Made by a program: the position numbers and the translations under genes
Shown here: positions 10,191 to 22,516 of the stretch, one piece after another
How the letters are laid out: each line of letters starts with the position of its first letter
How positions within the stretch are numbered: the first letter of the stretch is position 1
The notes under the pieces: model-generated
What the model was told of the DNA's origin: nothing
What the model saw: only the letters and a program-made list of their open reading frames with translations
Databases searched by the model: none
Source of the DNA: Gonatopus flavifemur
Lineage: Eukaryota > Arthropoda > Insecta > Hymenoptera > Dryinidae
DNA: 64,000 nt
Assembly (NCBI GenBank): GCA_018340375.1
Contig: JAFFJZ010000016.1
Span: forward strand, 5,773,372-5,837,371
Direction of reading: 5' to 3'

Positions 10191-11091
10191 TGTAAAAATC
10201 AACATCAATATTTGACGTCCGATCACTATTTCCAGATACAAATAATCAGTTCCATTTCAGAAAGCTCAATGACAATTAACACTAGATTTACGGAAATGTT
10301 TTGTACAACTTCTACGTATCCTTATCGGATTGACAGACAAATGGAAACATACATTTTTTGGGAGAAAAAATAGACAGTCAATTAATAAAAACAACAATTA
10401 TAATACTGAGATTTGAAATGGACTAGAGTTGGATTCGTGAATATTGTATGAATATGAAACCCGAAATCCCTCGAATGCACGGGTCCCGTAGATCTAATGT
10501 TAACCCTTAATTGGTATCGCATTCTGTGACAAGATAAACTTTCAAAACTTCGAACTCCTTCTCGACTAGATTCAAGAACATTGTGTACACATATATTCCT
10601 GCATTCAGGTACGTCTCCACATCTCTAATGTGGAAACAGTACCGTGGAATGGAAAATAACGGAAATATTCAATGTTGAAAAATTTTCACAAAAATAAGGA
10701 TACCATTTGAAGGTTAAAAACGATAGTGGTTATGAGAATGTATAAAAAAACACATCCAGTACTAAAAAGTTGAAAAATACTCACACTTTACGCAGTGAGT
10801 TCTTTGTGTCGTTGATTTCATATGGAGTGGATTTCGCAATTCTCAAATTGAGAGTATATTGATCGATAATGATCACAAAGTTCGGCAAATTACAGATCTA
10901 GGCTTCTTATCATATGATAAACAAAGCGATCGCCAATACAAATAGCTAGGAAATGATTTTCAATTGTCGTTTTAATCGAAAGGCGCCGGTATGCGCAGCT
11001 AGATTCAGCTTGTCAGTATTTGTAATAGACTCTAGATTATTGGAAAATTTGAGTGTTTGCCGGAACTTGTCCGAATTTTTTTTTTTTTTTT
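10191..11091. other. Upstream non-coding part of the RAG1-like element
   Basis: Lies between the transposase start and the LINE insertion, so it should hold the 5' flank and promoter of the transposase. AT-rich, no ORF of interest, and ends in a T-rich tract at 11075-11091. The rest of this flank continues at 16083-16464 beyond the LINE. Confidence 0.6.
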
Positions 11092-11105
11092 AAATCTCTT
11101 CAAAT

Positions 11106-14100
11106 GGGGGGGCTAGTGTAGCCTGATGTGAAACACACGCGTTATTTTCGGTTGTGAAACAATCAGTCATTTCTTTTACTTTTTTTTGTTTCTAATATTT
11201 TTCAAAGTCTTTCAGTGATTCAATAAGTAACTGCAGGAGTGACAGCGAATATTTCATGGCCTCTAGTGCAGTGTACGAAGTAATCTTGGTGTTTGAAGTT
11301 CAGCTGTAACAAAGTGATTTCGAGAACATTCTGAGAACTCAATCGGATTCTCGGTACCGTTAACACGTTTCTTGGAACTGCGCATGTCTTCCTGTAACTG
11401 ATACAAACGCTGGCAGCACCAACTGGGTCTGTTTGATGTCGGGAGAGGGGACGAATGATAAGGCGGAGCGTCAAAGCAGCCATTATGAATTAGGCGTGAG
11501 TGATAACGTCCCACTCAGTCCCGTTAGCCGAAGTGGAACCAATCGAGGTAGACCTCCAAAAGCGCTCGAATAGAACACATAGTGGCACTTTTATCACCGA
11601 CTACTTCAAGGGGGAAGGAAAACGGAAACGAATTCAAGATTGTTTATCACTTTCTGATAACGAGGACGCTGCTCCTGGACAATACGGACATCAGGAAATT
11701 TCGGCGAGTGATTGGGAAGATAAAGAATCCCACAGTCAGAAGAAGAAAAAGAAGCAGCTCACTCTATCTCCTCCAACCTCTTCAAGTGCACGAATCATGG
11801 AAGGTAAAATTGATCAAATTCTAGAAAGGCTGAATGGCATGGAATCTAACCTCCGCTCGGAAATCTGTGAACTTCGCAAAGACATCAACGTCAGAATACA
11901 AAAACTGGAAGAAGAGAATTCTCACTTACGGAAAATGAATGAAGATCTGTTGGAACGAGAAAGAAAAAGGGACGCTCGCTTAGAAAGGCATGAACGTGAA
12001 TTGAAAACGTGTAACGCAATCATCGAAGGACTCACAGCTGATCCTGCCAATTGTTTGGGGGACGTCAACTTATTCTTTAGTGAAAAATTTGAATTGAGAA
12101 ATGTTGTAGTAGATGCCGGACCTCTTGGTAGAGAGAGGAAGAAGATATGAATTAAGTTTTCCTCTTTTCAGATGAAACTCAAGGTGATGTCCCTGAAAAG
12201 CAAAAAATTACGCAATTCTAATATATTTATCGATAACGACTATACGGATGCCGAACGTTCTGTGGCATATCAGGGTCGCTGCCTGGCTTGGGATACCGCT
12301 AAGAACGGAGGGTCTGCAGTGGCATTTCATGATGAAATAGTAGTGAACGGCCAGCTGATGGTTTGGAATGAAAAAAAAAAGGCATTCCTTCCCAAGATGG
12401 GAAGCAATGGAACTAACTTCACTAAATTCACCCAACCGAAATCTCATACAAGCTCAGGGAATGGAAAGGCGACAGAGACTGGCGTCAAAACTGACTCAAA
12501 AAACGAATAGTTTCTCCTGCTGGACCAACAAGGGCTGGAGAAAACAGTAAAGAGGTGATTCTGCTAATGCAAGACCGTCATCAATCCTCCTTCCGAGAAA
12601 ATTCAAGAAACTCAGGAGCCCAACTAAAGGACACATCGGCGTTGAGTAATTCGATGAACTTCGGTTTCAACATTGCTGCAACGCATCTGAGCCATCAACC
12701 TGTGACCACTTCAAAATCAGATGACTCATTGAGCTTCATACTATGCAACTGCGGAGGATTGAAGAGGCTCGACGAGATACCAGCTATTCTAGAGGCTGAT
12801 CTACTAGGCATTGTAGAGACCTGGCAATCAGCTCCGTTCAAGTCAAGTCAGACTGTCACCAATAAGTTTCACTGTGTAACAAGCGACGCGATTAAAATTA
12901 AAAGTTTGGGTAGAGCCAGCGGAGGGCTGTTATTATTGATCTCAAAAAATTTACCGAAACCGGAAATAATAGATGTTAGTAGTAGCTGGATATTTGTAAG
13001 AGTTAAACTGGGAATCAAACATCTAATTGTAGGCATTATATATTTCAAACCCTCACTAGATTTAAAGGTAGAATTGGAGCTGCTGCAGTCCTGCATCGTA
13101 GAAATATTTATGAGATTTTCTAATGACATCGTTATACTGGCTGCCGATTATAATGCGAGAATCTCGAACAACAATGATCTCCCTGAGGAATCGATAGCGG
13201 GGACTCGTCTCGAACCATACCGTTTTTCTTGTGACAAAATAATCAATAGAAGGGGTGAATTGTTAGTCGATTTCATGGAGAACGCAGGGTTAGCAGTACT
13301 TAATGGCAGAACTATATCTGACTATCCAGCACAATTTACCTACATTAGCCCCAGAGGGAGTAGTGTAATCGATCAAATCTGGGTGAAAATCTGCGACCTT
13401 GATGTGATTGATGATTTAGAAGTTCTGTATTTGCCAACTATAACAGACCATTTTCCAGTTCGCTTGAAATTTTCTGTGCAATTGAGTGGGCCTCAAAAAG
13501 CCCCAAATAACCTACTGATTTCTCCTGCAGAAAAATGATGCTGGCAAATTGGAGCTCCTGACACGTATAACACTAATCTGCAATGGTCGAAGAGAACTTG
13601 TTTTAATTTTGCAGACTCAGAAATTGATGACATTTCGGGCAACCTCACTTGAGCGATTAGGGAGGCTTGCTCCGCAGCGGGTATGGTCAAAAAATCGATT
13701 CCTCCGGGAAGAACGGACAAAATTTGTAAATGGTTTGATGAAGATTGTCGTGCTGCGAAGCATGCCTATGTCACTGCTCTCAAGAACGGTCGTAGGAACC
13801 ACTTTTCATCGGACCTTATTGTAACCACGCTGCAGGACTGCAAACGCACCTATAAAGCTGTTCTGAAAAAGAAAAAACTATCGTACGAAATGGTTCTGAA
13901 AGAGATTTTATGAGATTTTTTAAATCTGCCTACCCAACCAGAGTGTATACCCAGCTCTCTTTGACTGGTGTGGATCACCCAGATTTGGATGGTGAATGAT
14001 CGCTCGGAGAGCTTCAGAGAGCCTTGAGGATGTTAAAAAACTCGAAGGCGCCGGGGGTCGATGAATTACCTAATGAATGTCTTAAAAACTTACCAGAAAA

Positions 14101-16067
14101 TTGGCAGTTTTATTTACTGACTTTTTTTAATACGATCTTGAGAAGAGAAAAAGTACCAAAAGAGTGGTCCAAAACGTTGCTCTCAATGTTACATAAGAAG
14201 GGCGATAGATCTGACCCCAGTAATTATCGAAGCATTGCTTTAATATCTAATATTACCAAATTATTCACAAACTTATTGAAAGCGCGACTTGAATCTTGGG
14301 CTGAAAAAACAAACGTGATTCCGGAATGTCAAGCAGGATTCCGGAAAGGACGCGGTTGCAATGAGAATTTGTTCACTTTCCAAGCGGTCATACAAACGCA
14401 GCTGAGGTTGGATAACAATACAGTTTATGCAATAGTTATAGATTTTAAGAGAGCTTTCGACCCTATAAAGCATGCATTTTTATGGGAAAAATTATTTATA
14501 TTGGGTGTTGGTGCTAAATATCTAAGAATCCTGAAACAACTCTATGATGGGGTGAGCGCTCAAGTTAAGCAGAGCGGTAGTTTCTCTGATTCCTTCGAAG
14601 TTACCGAAGGGGTATTACAAGGAGAATCCTTGAGTCCATTATTATTCATCCTATTCTTAGCGAACATGGAGGACTTTTTTAGGCGTAATGGCTGTGAAGG
14701 TTTGAATATTGGAGGGATAAGGGATGTTCTGCTTCTCTTGTATGCAGACGACTTAGTGATCTTCTCCAGTTCCCCGGTAGACGTAAGAAAGAAGCTGAAA
14801 CTCTTAGAAAAGTACTGTAAGGAAAATGGACTCTCGGTGAACCCGACAAAATCAAAACTTATACCCTTCAATAGATCCGGTAACATTCGAACTGCTAAAA
14901 AACAAGCCTTCTTTCTCGGTACAGAGCGTATTGAGGTTGTTGGAGAGTTAGAATATCTGGGTGTGGGTTTTGGGAGCTCATCTTTGGGTACTAGTGCAGT
15001 CAGCAAAGCGGTAAAAAAAGCTCGTATAGCTTCAGGCGCTGTGTTGTCCCTACTTGCGAGATGCAGATCAGACGCTTGGAGCACAAGAATGAGACTTTTT
15101 GATGCTATGACCACCTCAGTTCTATTCTATGGAATTCCCATCTGGGGAATGAGATATCTAAATAAGATCGAAATTGTTCAGGTGGAATTCTTTGAGAGGA
15201 TACTTACACTCCCTAAATGTACTCCTGGCTATGCTGGGCGTTTAGAATTGGGTATTTTACCACTTGCTCATAAAGCGATGAAGCTCACCTGGGGTTGGTA
15301 CGTACGTATGCTTGAAATGGACGAGAACCGCTTGCCTAGAATGTGTCTTACCCGTCTATATGAAATAGAAGAGACACAAAATTCAACTGGCTTCTGCAAT
15401 TTCGCGGTTTGTTGGAATTAACTGGATATTTGTGTCTCTGGGAGAGTGACAGGCCAGAGCTTTGGAGGAAATCTGAGCAAGAAGTTTTTCAACTTTATGA
15501 GGATTATCTGAGAAGGCTAGATGTTGAGAAATATGTCAATTCCTGTTTCCTCCAAGATGTGTCACTACTTGACGCTCTCTCTGAGCCAGCGAAGTACCTT
15601 GTGTGTCAATGTCCTCTAGAGCGGCAGCGGATGCTTGCCAATCTGCGACTTGCGAATAATTTTGTACTGAGATTGACAATCAACCGAATCACCTACGATG
15701 TAAATCCGAATGAAATATGTCTAGTTTGCAATCTCAACGAGAAAGAGGACGTTCGACATTTATTGTTTCGCTGCCCTTCGTACCGAACTTTCAGGGATCA
15801 TTTATTTAATGGGAAATCTCCATCTGAATCTCTCAACGTTTCAACAAAAGCGGCAATACGGAAAAATTTTTCTGTATATGAAAAACGTACTAACTTCAAG
15901 ATCTTTTGTGCTATCCGAATAATTAATTGCGAATTAGATTTAAGTTATATTGAAAATGTAAAGCTTTGTTATGTCAACCACTGTAAATGTAACCACTTTT
16001 ATACCCTCTTGCTAGGAGGGATTTTCCTTATAAGCAATAAATCTATCTATCTATCTATCTATCTATC
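11106..16067 (+). mobile_element. Non-LTR retrotransposon (LINE), full-length but mutated
   Basis: About 4.96 kb, starting with a run of seven G and ending in a (TCTA)n tail. It is flanked by a 15-bp direct duplication: TAAATCTCTTCAAAT at 11091-11105 and TAAATCTCTCCAAAT at 16068-16082 (one mismatch). It has the two-ORF layout of APE-type LINEs: ORF1 with a coiled coil and ORF2 with endonuclease, reverse transcriptase and a C-terminal zinc knuckle. It is inserted in the RAG1-like element, in the opposite orientation to its transposase. The tetranucleotide tail, in place of poly(A), and the C-terminal CCHC fit the I/R1/LOA side of the LINE tree; the exact clade is uncertain. Confidence 0.85.
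11500..12510 (+). pseudogene. LINE ORF1 (coiled-coil RNA-binding protein), frameshifted
   Basis: Two overlapping-phase segments. 11500-12150 encodes an acidic/basic N-terminal region with a lysine run (QKKKKKQ), then a coiled coil (ILERLNGMESNLRSEICELR and following heptads to about residue 165). 12172-12510 continues in another frame with YQGRCLAWDT-like sequence. ORF1 proteins of LINEs are nucleic-acid chaperones that coat the element RNA. The break between the two segments at about 12150 is a stop plus frameshift. No zinc knuckle is seen. It is assigned by position upstream of ORF2 and by the coiled coil rather than by a specific domain match. Confidence 0.65.
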
Positions 16068-16084
16068 TAAATCTCTCCAAATAT
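12555..16084 (+). pseudogene. LINE ORF2: endonuclease, reverse transcriptase, zinc knuckle
   Basis: 12555-13538: APE-type endonuclease with FILCNCGGLKRLDEIPAIL, GIVETW, AADYNARIS and the terminal TITDHFPVRLKF. 13549-13913: connecting region, in two frames. 14024-15421: reverse transcriptase with KAPGVDELPNE, NYRSIALIS, the fingers motif QAGFRKGRGCNEN, VIDFKRAFD, LQGESLSPLLF and the catalytic YADDLVIF. 15409-16000: C-terminal domain with the CCHC-type knuckle CLVCNLNEKEDVRHLLFRC. At least three frame changes (about 13540, 13920-14020 and 15410) break the ORF. The last frame reads on into the tetranucleotide tail without a stop, which suggests a lost stop or another shift near the 3' end. Confidence 0.85.
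16040..16070 (+). repeat. (TCTA)n 3' tail of the LINE
   Basis: Seven to eight TCTA units mark the 3' end of the retrotransposon, directly before its target duplication. Confidence 0.9.
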
Positions 16085-16469
16085 AACAGCATGCATGATA
16101 AAAAATGACTTGGCATTCGATTCGCGAGGCAGTCCTTGTCACTCATGATAGGACCTACTCAGACGCATTCTTATATCTCTTGATAACACTTTTTAGTTTG
16201 GTATGACAACAATTCATCCAAACCAATCCTGTATGGAGTACGACCTGTTTAGAATCGGACTCTGTTTTGCGTACCTGTAATGACTTTGAAAAATCCCTAC
16301 TTCGCCGGTCCATTTAGTCATGATGAGCTGCTTTGAAAAATCAATTATTATCGAATTCTGCTTCTATAGGGTCTCTGAAAAGTATTAAAATAAGTAATTG
16401 AGGGTTCTTCCATAGGTTGAAAATACCACTTTTGACGGATGATTATTTTTTTCCGACCACTGTGCATCT

Positions 16470-18108
16470 TAGAGACTAAGGTTTGGATAAAAATTCGAGT
16501 TCAAGTATGATTCCCATTGTAAATATAATGATATTGCCGTAATATTGAAGTAATTATGATCTCCGAACTTCGAATCACCTTGGATATAAATAACACATAC
16601 TGCATAAAATCAAATTTGTTCATAAAATATCATATGGGATTCTGATGAAACTTCTTCATATGCATCGCTTTTATTCACATCCGAGTTTCTCCCTTTCCCC
16701 CTCCAAAGTCTTGTTCTCAGCGGTATAGTAGTTTGCGATTAGAACTTTTTCAATTGAACCGAAGAGTTAACAAGATGAAGTTCAATTCTGCAACATTTAG
16801 AATCGAGTCTCATCCAGCCTACTTCTTACTTGAGAGTTTCCGAACGTGTTTATAACGGAATGATTCGTTTGATAGAAATTCCGATACTACTTTGACCTTT
16901 TGACCAGATTGAAAGATGAAGTATTCGCTGATAATTCTACTCTATCTGATTAAGAAGACCTTTTCGGGAAACTGTTGTGAATTTTGTTCACTTTCGGCAC
17001 AGCAATATGTCACTCAAATTCAATAAACATCTCAAAATTTTAACGAACTTCAATGGAAGTCAACAACCTTGGTGAAAGTGGAGCGTATACACCAAGCGCG
17101 AAGGGAGCGTATACGAAGCGAAAAATATTTCAATCCCCCCTTCGTGGAGCGTGTGATGCCCGCTTGCTTTAAAATGATGAAATCATACCTCCCATATACG
17201 CTTCATAATCTCTCGATCCCGTTCCACACGCGCTTCATGTAAAGTAATAGTAAGTTACATTAAGCGTATACGAATCATACCTATTCCGACTTCAAATAAT
17301 ATCTCCAAGCAGTTCATCCCAACGATGATTCATGGCTCAGTAGATAAAATCCTCGTCTACCATGGGGAAAGGCATCAGGTCGATTCTCGCTACGGTGTGC
17401 GATTTTTTCATTTAATTTTCATGAACTTTATACGCTTCGTTTGTTTCAATTCCCCCTTCACATCCTTTGTGTATCCCCCCCCCCCCCCATTCAAGCTCCG
17501 TATACTTTTCATTATCGTTTCGGTTACTCTCCAACATAAGCTTCGTTTACTCTTCCTTTTCGCTTCCATTTTCACCAGGGAAATTCCACTACAAGTTATT
17601 CAATTTTGTGGACAATCATTGAATATTACCGGAATTTTATTGGATTCAGTTGAATTTTGCCAATTTTCAATGAAAACCGAATGTGCTAAGAGTGAACGAA
17701 ATTCATCAGATTTCGAAAAAAAATTTCCACCAGGGCTGTGAGACGTAATTTCTTTCTCTCTGCAAGATCATAGGAATGAATAGTGGAAAAAAATTGAAGT
17801 GCAAAAAACGAGAGACAGAGTAGGCATCTACGCGCGGGCCTAATGTTTGTATATGCGAACTAAGGAGAGAGTAAAAAATCGATCATAACTACGATTCCAA
17901 TTGTTCAAGTCTTGAAGGAATGCAGGCGTCCATTTGGATTTCTCTTCCTATCGCATAGGCATATCCTTTTCTAACCAACGAGCTCTGATGATAACGCTGG
18001 TATCCCCTTAGGAGGTTTGGAACTTGAACATTCTCCAAAAATTATTGAAAGTCACTGAATAATTCTGCAAATTTTTGAAAATACCTTATGCAAGTTAAGG
18101 ACCGTCAA
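16470..18108. other. Intron with GCGTATACG-rich stretch and poly-C
   Basis: No gene or element with clear ends. At 17080-17300 the word GCGTATACG and its relatives recur several times, with a C-rich tract. 17467-17480 is a run of about 13 C. This may be the remains of a foldback element, but I could not define its arms. Confidence 0.4.
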
Positions 18109-18923
18109 AGTCATTGATGACCGCGCGGTGAACTCGGGGTACCGAGAGCGTGAGTGCGTAGATAGGCGTGATGATTCCAGGAGAGAAACATAAATTAGTG
18201 ATTACTCTAATCCTTCGGTGGATTATCTGGAAGCCCGAAGGATTTTTGTGTCTGTTCGATTGCGCATTTCAATCAACGTCATGTGGTATGGTAAATACTT
18301 TCAATGCTTCAAGCAACCCTTCAACAATTTTTGAGAGTCGATACTCATTCATAACCCTGATTGAATCAAATGGAATGATTCGAAGGATTGCAAATACAAT
18401 AGTGAATCGTAATAAACCGAATACATAACTGTCACTTATGATAAGCAGAGATTCGATGTTTCCATTCATGTATGGATTCTCCTTCTTCGCTCTCCTTCGA
18501 AGATTGTGACTGATTCCAATGGAGATGAGAGTTGATTCCATTGTGAAGAAAACCTTAAGAATAAACCTACGGGAACACCGAGTCTCTGCTCACCATCAGT
18601 GGCAGTGATGTGCTCGGTTTATCACGATTCACTATTGCATTTGAAATCCGTTGAATTATTCCATCCGATTCAATCAGGGTTATGAATGAGTATCGGCTCT
18701 CAAAAATTGTTGAAGGGTTGCTTGAAACATTGAAAGTATTTACTATACCACATAACGTTGATTGAGATGCGCATCCGAACAGACACAAACATCCTTCCAG
18801 TTTTCAGATAATTCACCGGAAGATTAGGGCTAATCTTTGTCTCTCTACTGAAATCATCACGCCTATCCACGCACTTACGCTCTCGGTAGCCCCAGTCCGT
18901 GTCCCGCGCGGTCATCAATGACT
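18109..18923. mobile_element. 815-bp foldback element
   Basis: Long inverted arms of about 310 bp (18109-18425 and 18600-18923). The outer end is AGTCATTGATGACCGCGCGG on each strand, and shared inner blocks include CGAGAGCGT, GAAGGGTTGC and the sequences around 18345 and 18690. The central 170 bp are unique. Open frames in the arms are mirror images and not genes. Confidence 0.85.
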
Positions 18924-19708
18924 CCGACGATCTATAACTCGCACCCCAATGGGTGAAAGGGGGTCCATGACCCGTGTTCCGTAATGGGTTTGGAACCAGC
19001 TTCCAGATATCATGGTACAAATATGGAGGTCCGGTTTAAAAAAACCATCTTGACCTCTAAATGACCTTCAGAATGACCTCTCAGAAATTTTTCAAGGTCA
19101 GCACCATACTTCCTCCCTGGAACCCTAAACTTTGTATGTCTAACACTTTTTCCCATCTCTATTAGTTTCGGAGATATTTGACTATATAACTTAAAATGGT
19201 CCACCCCGTATTGTGAGATAATTAACACATCAATGGGTAAGGATTTTTACTTTACCGGAGATTTACTGCGAAATGATGGTAAACATTCTATAATGTTCGG
19301 AATTTCCAGCTGGATTCATGATGAATATTGTACATATGTGCTGGAAATTGATTTTCTATCCGATGATCAGAATTTTCCAGTTGCTGCATACCGGAATATT
19401 GCGATTATTTTCTGCAGTATACTACATTTACACATCTAGGAAGCGTATGGTTTGATGTTGAAACCATGAGAACCGGTTTTCATGGTACATTCTTAGCACC
19501 AGGCCTGACGAGAGGGGGGGACTGCCAGGGTGTTTCCCCCCGGCCCCGGATTCTTCCCAAGTACTTTATCTCCTTCCGTTTTTGACAAACGGATTCCAAC
19601 TTGGATGAAACGAAAGATATGTGATGAAGTATATATTTTTGATTTGGAAGTCAAGGAACTTTGTATTATTCCTTTGCGAGAATAAAGTTTTCCAATCCTC
19701 ATCGCTTG
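18924..19708. other. Intron, nothing clear
   Basis: Contains a GC-rich patch at 19500-19560 (CCCCCCGGCCCCGGATTC) that is loosely repeated in the same orientation at 21800-21850, and TTAGCACC near both. No coding content recognised. Confidence 0.4.
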
Positions 19709-19993
19709 TACACGGGAAGACAGAGATTTATAATATTTAGAAAAATTAATGACTAACAAGTCAGGGAACAAGAGTATCACTGAAGAATATTCCTGAAAAA
19801 TTCACCAGAATTCGATAGTTTTATTGTGAAGAATAACGATGAAACTATCAACATTTAGTATTTCAACTACGGATTTTTAGTAACCTCCCTACAAACGTTC
19901 TTCAGCAATTTACTCTTCTTCCCTGAATTGACAGTCATTTTTCTAAATGTTAATAAATTTTTTTAAAATATTGATAACGTTTTTTTCCGTGTA
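19709..19993. mobile_element. MITE, TACACGG family, copy 1
   Basis: Ends in TACACGGGAAGAC at the left, and the reverse complement of the right end reads TACACGGAAAAAAACG. Inner inverted matches include TTTAGAAAAAT and TCAGGGAA. The segment GAATTGACAGTCATT recurs in the related MITE at 42561-42774. Non-coding, 285 bp. Confidence 0.65.
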
Positions 19994-20771
19994 TCTATGC
20001 TGAAGATGCGAAATGGACGTTCAAAAGTACGTATCAAATGACCAAAATTTCGTGTGACTGCACACACTGTTAAAAATGTCTTGAAATTTGATTCATTTTT
20101 CCAATGCACTTGTGGATAAAATTTCAAATTCTTGGTGATTGAATTGAGAATTCAGTTACATTCAATTGAATTTTCAATTTTTGTTATATTATATTACTCA
20201 TAAAAGTATAGTTCAGCAACTGAATTCATATGTAATTGAAATTTCAAGAAATTTTTCCATCATGTAAATGAAAATTGTTTCCATCACATGTGACTGAAGC
20301 TCCATGCAGAAATTTCTAACAGCTTAATTACACCATTTCCGGCAACTTTCACACTGATAAAGGAAATCATTCCTGATAACTGAAAGCTGTTTTACGGCAA
20401 TTATGATTCGAAGCCATGAAAAACATGAACTGGGAGAAGAAATTTATCAGTAGCAAGTACTAATCTTTGTCATAAAATGGGGAGTATACTTAACATGACG
20501 ATAAAAAGTGATGAGGACACCGGTAATTTTTCAGAACGTTATTTTAACTGAAAACAATGTTATCGTTACCAGCATCGAACGTGATTGTGACATTCTTGAA
20601 AATGTTCTGGTTTTCAATTTATTCCAATCTTACCAATTGGGAGTGTTTTCCTCATTAAATTGCGTTATCAAAAATTACTGTTTCTCAACATCAATTCTCA
20701 CTGGTTTCAGTTTCCGAACTTCTTAGTATGAGAAATTACTGTTTTTTTTTCATCAATTTGTGACCTCATAT
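19994..20771. other. Intron with TTGAAATTT-rich palindromic sequence
   Basis: 20065-20335 contains AT-rich inverted words (TTGAAATTTGATTC, CAATTGAATTTTC) resembling those at 33200-33360 and 52150-52310, possibly a very diverged MITE family. No gene. Confidence 0.35.
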
Positions 20772-21204
20772 CAGGTATATGTGACCTGGCCTACGAAAAG
20801 GGGGCTTAGGTGTGAAAAAATCATTTTTCACTTTTTTGGCGATTTGGATAGAGTAATTTGGATGCTCTTTCGAATGTCGCAAACCAGAAGTTCATAACTG
20901 GTAGGGAAGTTTGCTAAGAATGTACAAAAAGAAGAGCAGAAATGATTGAAAATGAAAACAATTTGGAGATTAAATTATAATATAATAAACATCATTTCAT
21001 ACATTGAAAAATTTCATTTCAAGGCAAAACCACGTCATTTTACATAAAAGTTCAGAAATTTACAATTAGAACATGAAAACATCAGAAGCGAACAACTAAA
21101 GCGAAACTGATGAAATGACTTGTTCACTACTTTAACAGCTGTTTTCTCGAAGACTTGTTTTCACACCTGAGCCCCCTTTTCGTAGACCGGGTCACATATG
21201 CCTC
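20772..21204. mobile_element. 433-bp MITE with 47-bp inverted ends
   Basis: The left end reads CAGGTATATGTGACCTGGCC then TACGAAAAGGGGGCTTAGGT. The reverse complement of the right end reads GAGGCATATGTGACCCGGTC then TACGAAAAGGGGGCTCAGGT. Both continue with GTGAAAA. The interior is AT-rich and non-coding. The superfamily could not be fixed from the termini. Confidence 0.85.
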
Positions 21205-22516
21205 GTCTGATGGGAAAACCAGTAATTTTTCAATGATGAATTTCTCTCAGTGTAACTTCTCTTTTTTCAAATTCTTATGAGCATCGAAACACCCCCTCGC
21301 TCCGTATTTATGAAGCGAATCAATAAATTGCGATTTGAAAACTCAGAGATTTCATTCCAGTTCGTGGATTCATTATGAATCCTTCCAGGATTTTAAAACT
21401 ATATCAAACATTTTTCCCATTCATCAACAGCGATGATGGAAATCGCTCATCAGGCCAGTCGTGCGGAATTTGATAGTTCCAATACATATCTACATCCGTA
21501 TCTCATTCTTGAAATATCAGCTATGAATATATGCCGTCGCGGACTTTTTGGTAGGACATTTTATACTTTACAAAAAACATCAGTGCACTTCTTCTCCACT
21601 TGGCGCAGTTTCTGCTGTGTCAGTAATGAGAAGGTTGGATAACGTGATTTCCACGTTTTTGATTTTCTTTAACTAGAACTTTTTTGTGCTTGAATGTTTC
21701 ACTTATTAGGTGTAAAAATTGTAAAATGATTACATGTTTGTGAGTTTGAGTGTTTTGTCAAATATATGCGATCTTTTTCCAGATAATACAAGAAAATTGG
21801 GGCCCGTAAGTCGCTTCCCCCCGGGTCCGGATTTTCTCTCCACCGCCCTGCTTAGCACCGAGGACAATTTTTTGAGAGCATATTTACGTGGTTTTTAGTT
21901 CCAAATTTGAAAATTCAATGGGATTTTCTTCCGATTTTGGCTCGAAAAATATTCGAGATATTCTTTGTTTTTTGAGGCCTTTTTCGAAAATACGACTTTT
22001 AAAAAATCTGACGTTCCTGAAATCTCTTATTTTGGAGAACTTTTTGATTGCAAGCTTTTCAACATCATGGAAACGCTCGGAGACATGAAAGTCAGCCTTT
22101 TTTCTCCAGTTCCCAATTATGTCATCATTATAATCAATATAATTCGTGACAAATTCATCAATTTTTCTGTAATGTTGAATATCATGGTTTCCGAGATATT
22201 AATTTCTTGTGGCCATGTTCGAGTTGTACGTCACACGCGCGGCGCGATACCGTGCTGCAAATGTTGCATTGCGAAGTGATATGCCTTCCGAAACAAGCTC
22301 CGTGATGCGACATGACGCTTGGATATACGATACATTTTCACTCGATTCATCTGAAAATTCCTAGAGAACTTTTTTGAATACTGACAAATAACTTTCTCGC
22401 TTCGAGTTGTTTAAGATAAAAAATTACGTCGATTTTTTCTTCTGTGAAAACTCAAATGTTATAAATTTTCGTTAAACAACTATACCTATTTCAGTTAATA
22501 TTAATTCCCTCATAAC
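21205..22516. other. Intron, nothing recognised
   Basis: AT-rich with one GC patch at 21800-21850 and a CpG-containing stretch at 22225-22260. Overlapping open frames at 21888-22279 carry no recognisable domain. Confidence 0.4.

Larger units (their letters stand above)
7917..16464 (-). mobile_element. RAG1-like / Transib-superfamily DNA transposon, split by a LINE
   Basis: The left end is CACAGTG (7917-7923), and the right end on the other strand is CACAGTG (16458-16464). Both are followed by GTCGGAAAA. The left copy carries an extra CAGTG in between, which looks like a 5-bp slippage duplication. Inverted similarity continues for about 45 bp (shared GTCAAAA and TTTTC blocks). The 5-bp flanks are identical (CATCT). 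Removing the LINE at 11106-16067 and one copy of its duplication leaves about 3.57 kb, a normal length for a Transib element with one transposase gene. The transposase relic 8073-10190 lies inside in minus orientation. It is dead: three stop codons and a 5-kb insertion. The Transib/RAG assignment rests on three independent lines (termini, duplication length, protein motifs). Confidence 0.8.

Noticed and set aside
18168..18788. Mirror-image open frames with FDCAFQSTSCGMVNTFNASS and CASQSTLCGIVNTFNVSS
   Set aside because: The two frames lie on opposite strands in the two arms of the same foldback, so they are the same DNA seen twice, not a gene pair.
19500..21850. GC-rich patches at 19500-19560 and 21800-21850 as inverted ends of one element
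   Set aside because: They are in the same orientation and share only a C/G-rich phrase plus TTAGCACC. No element boundaries could be defined.
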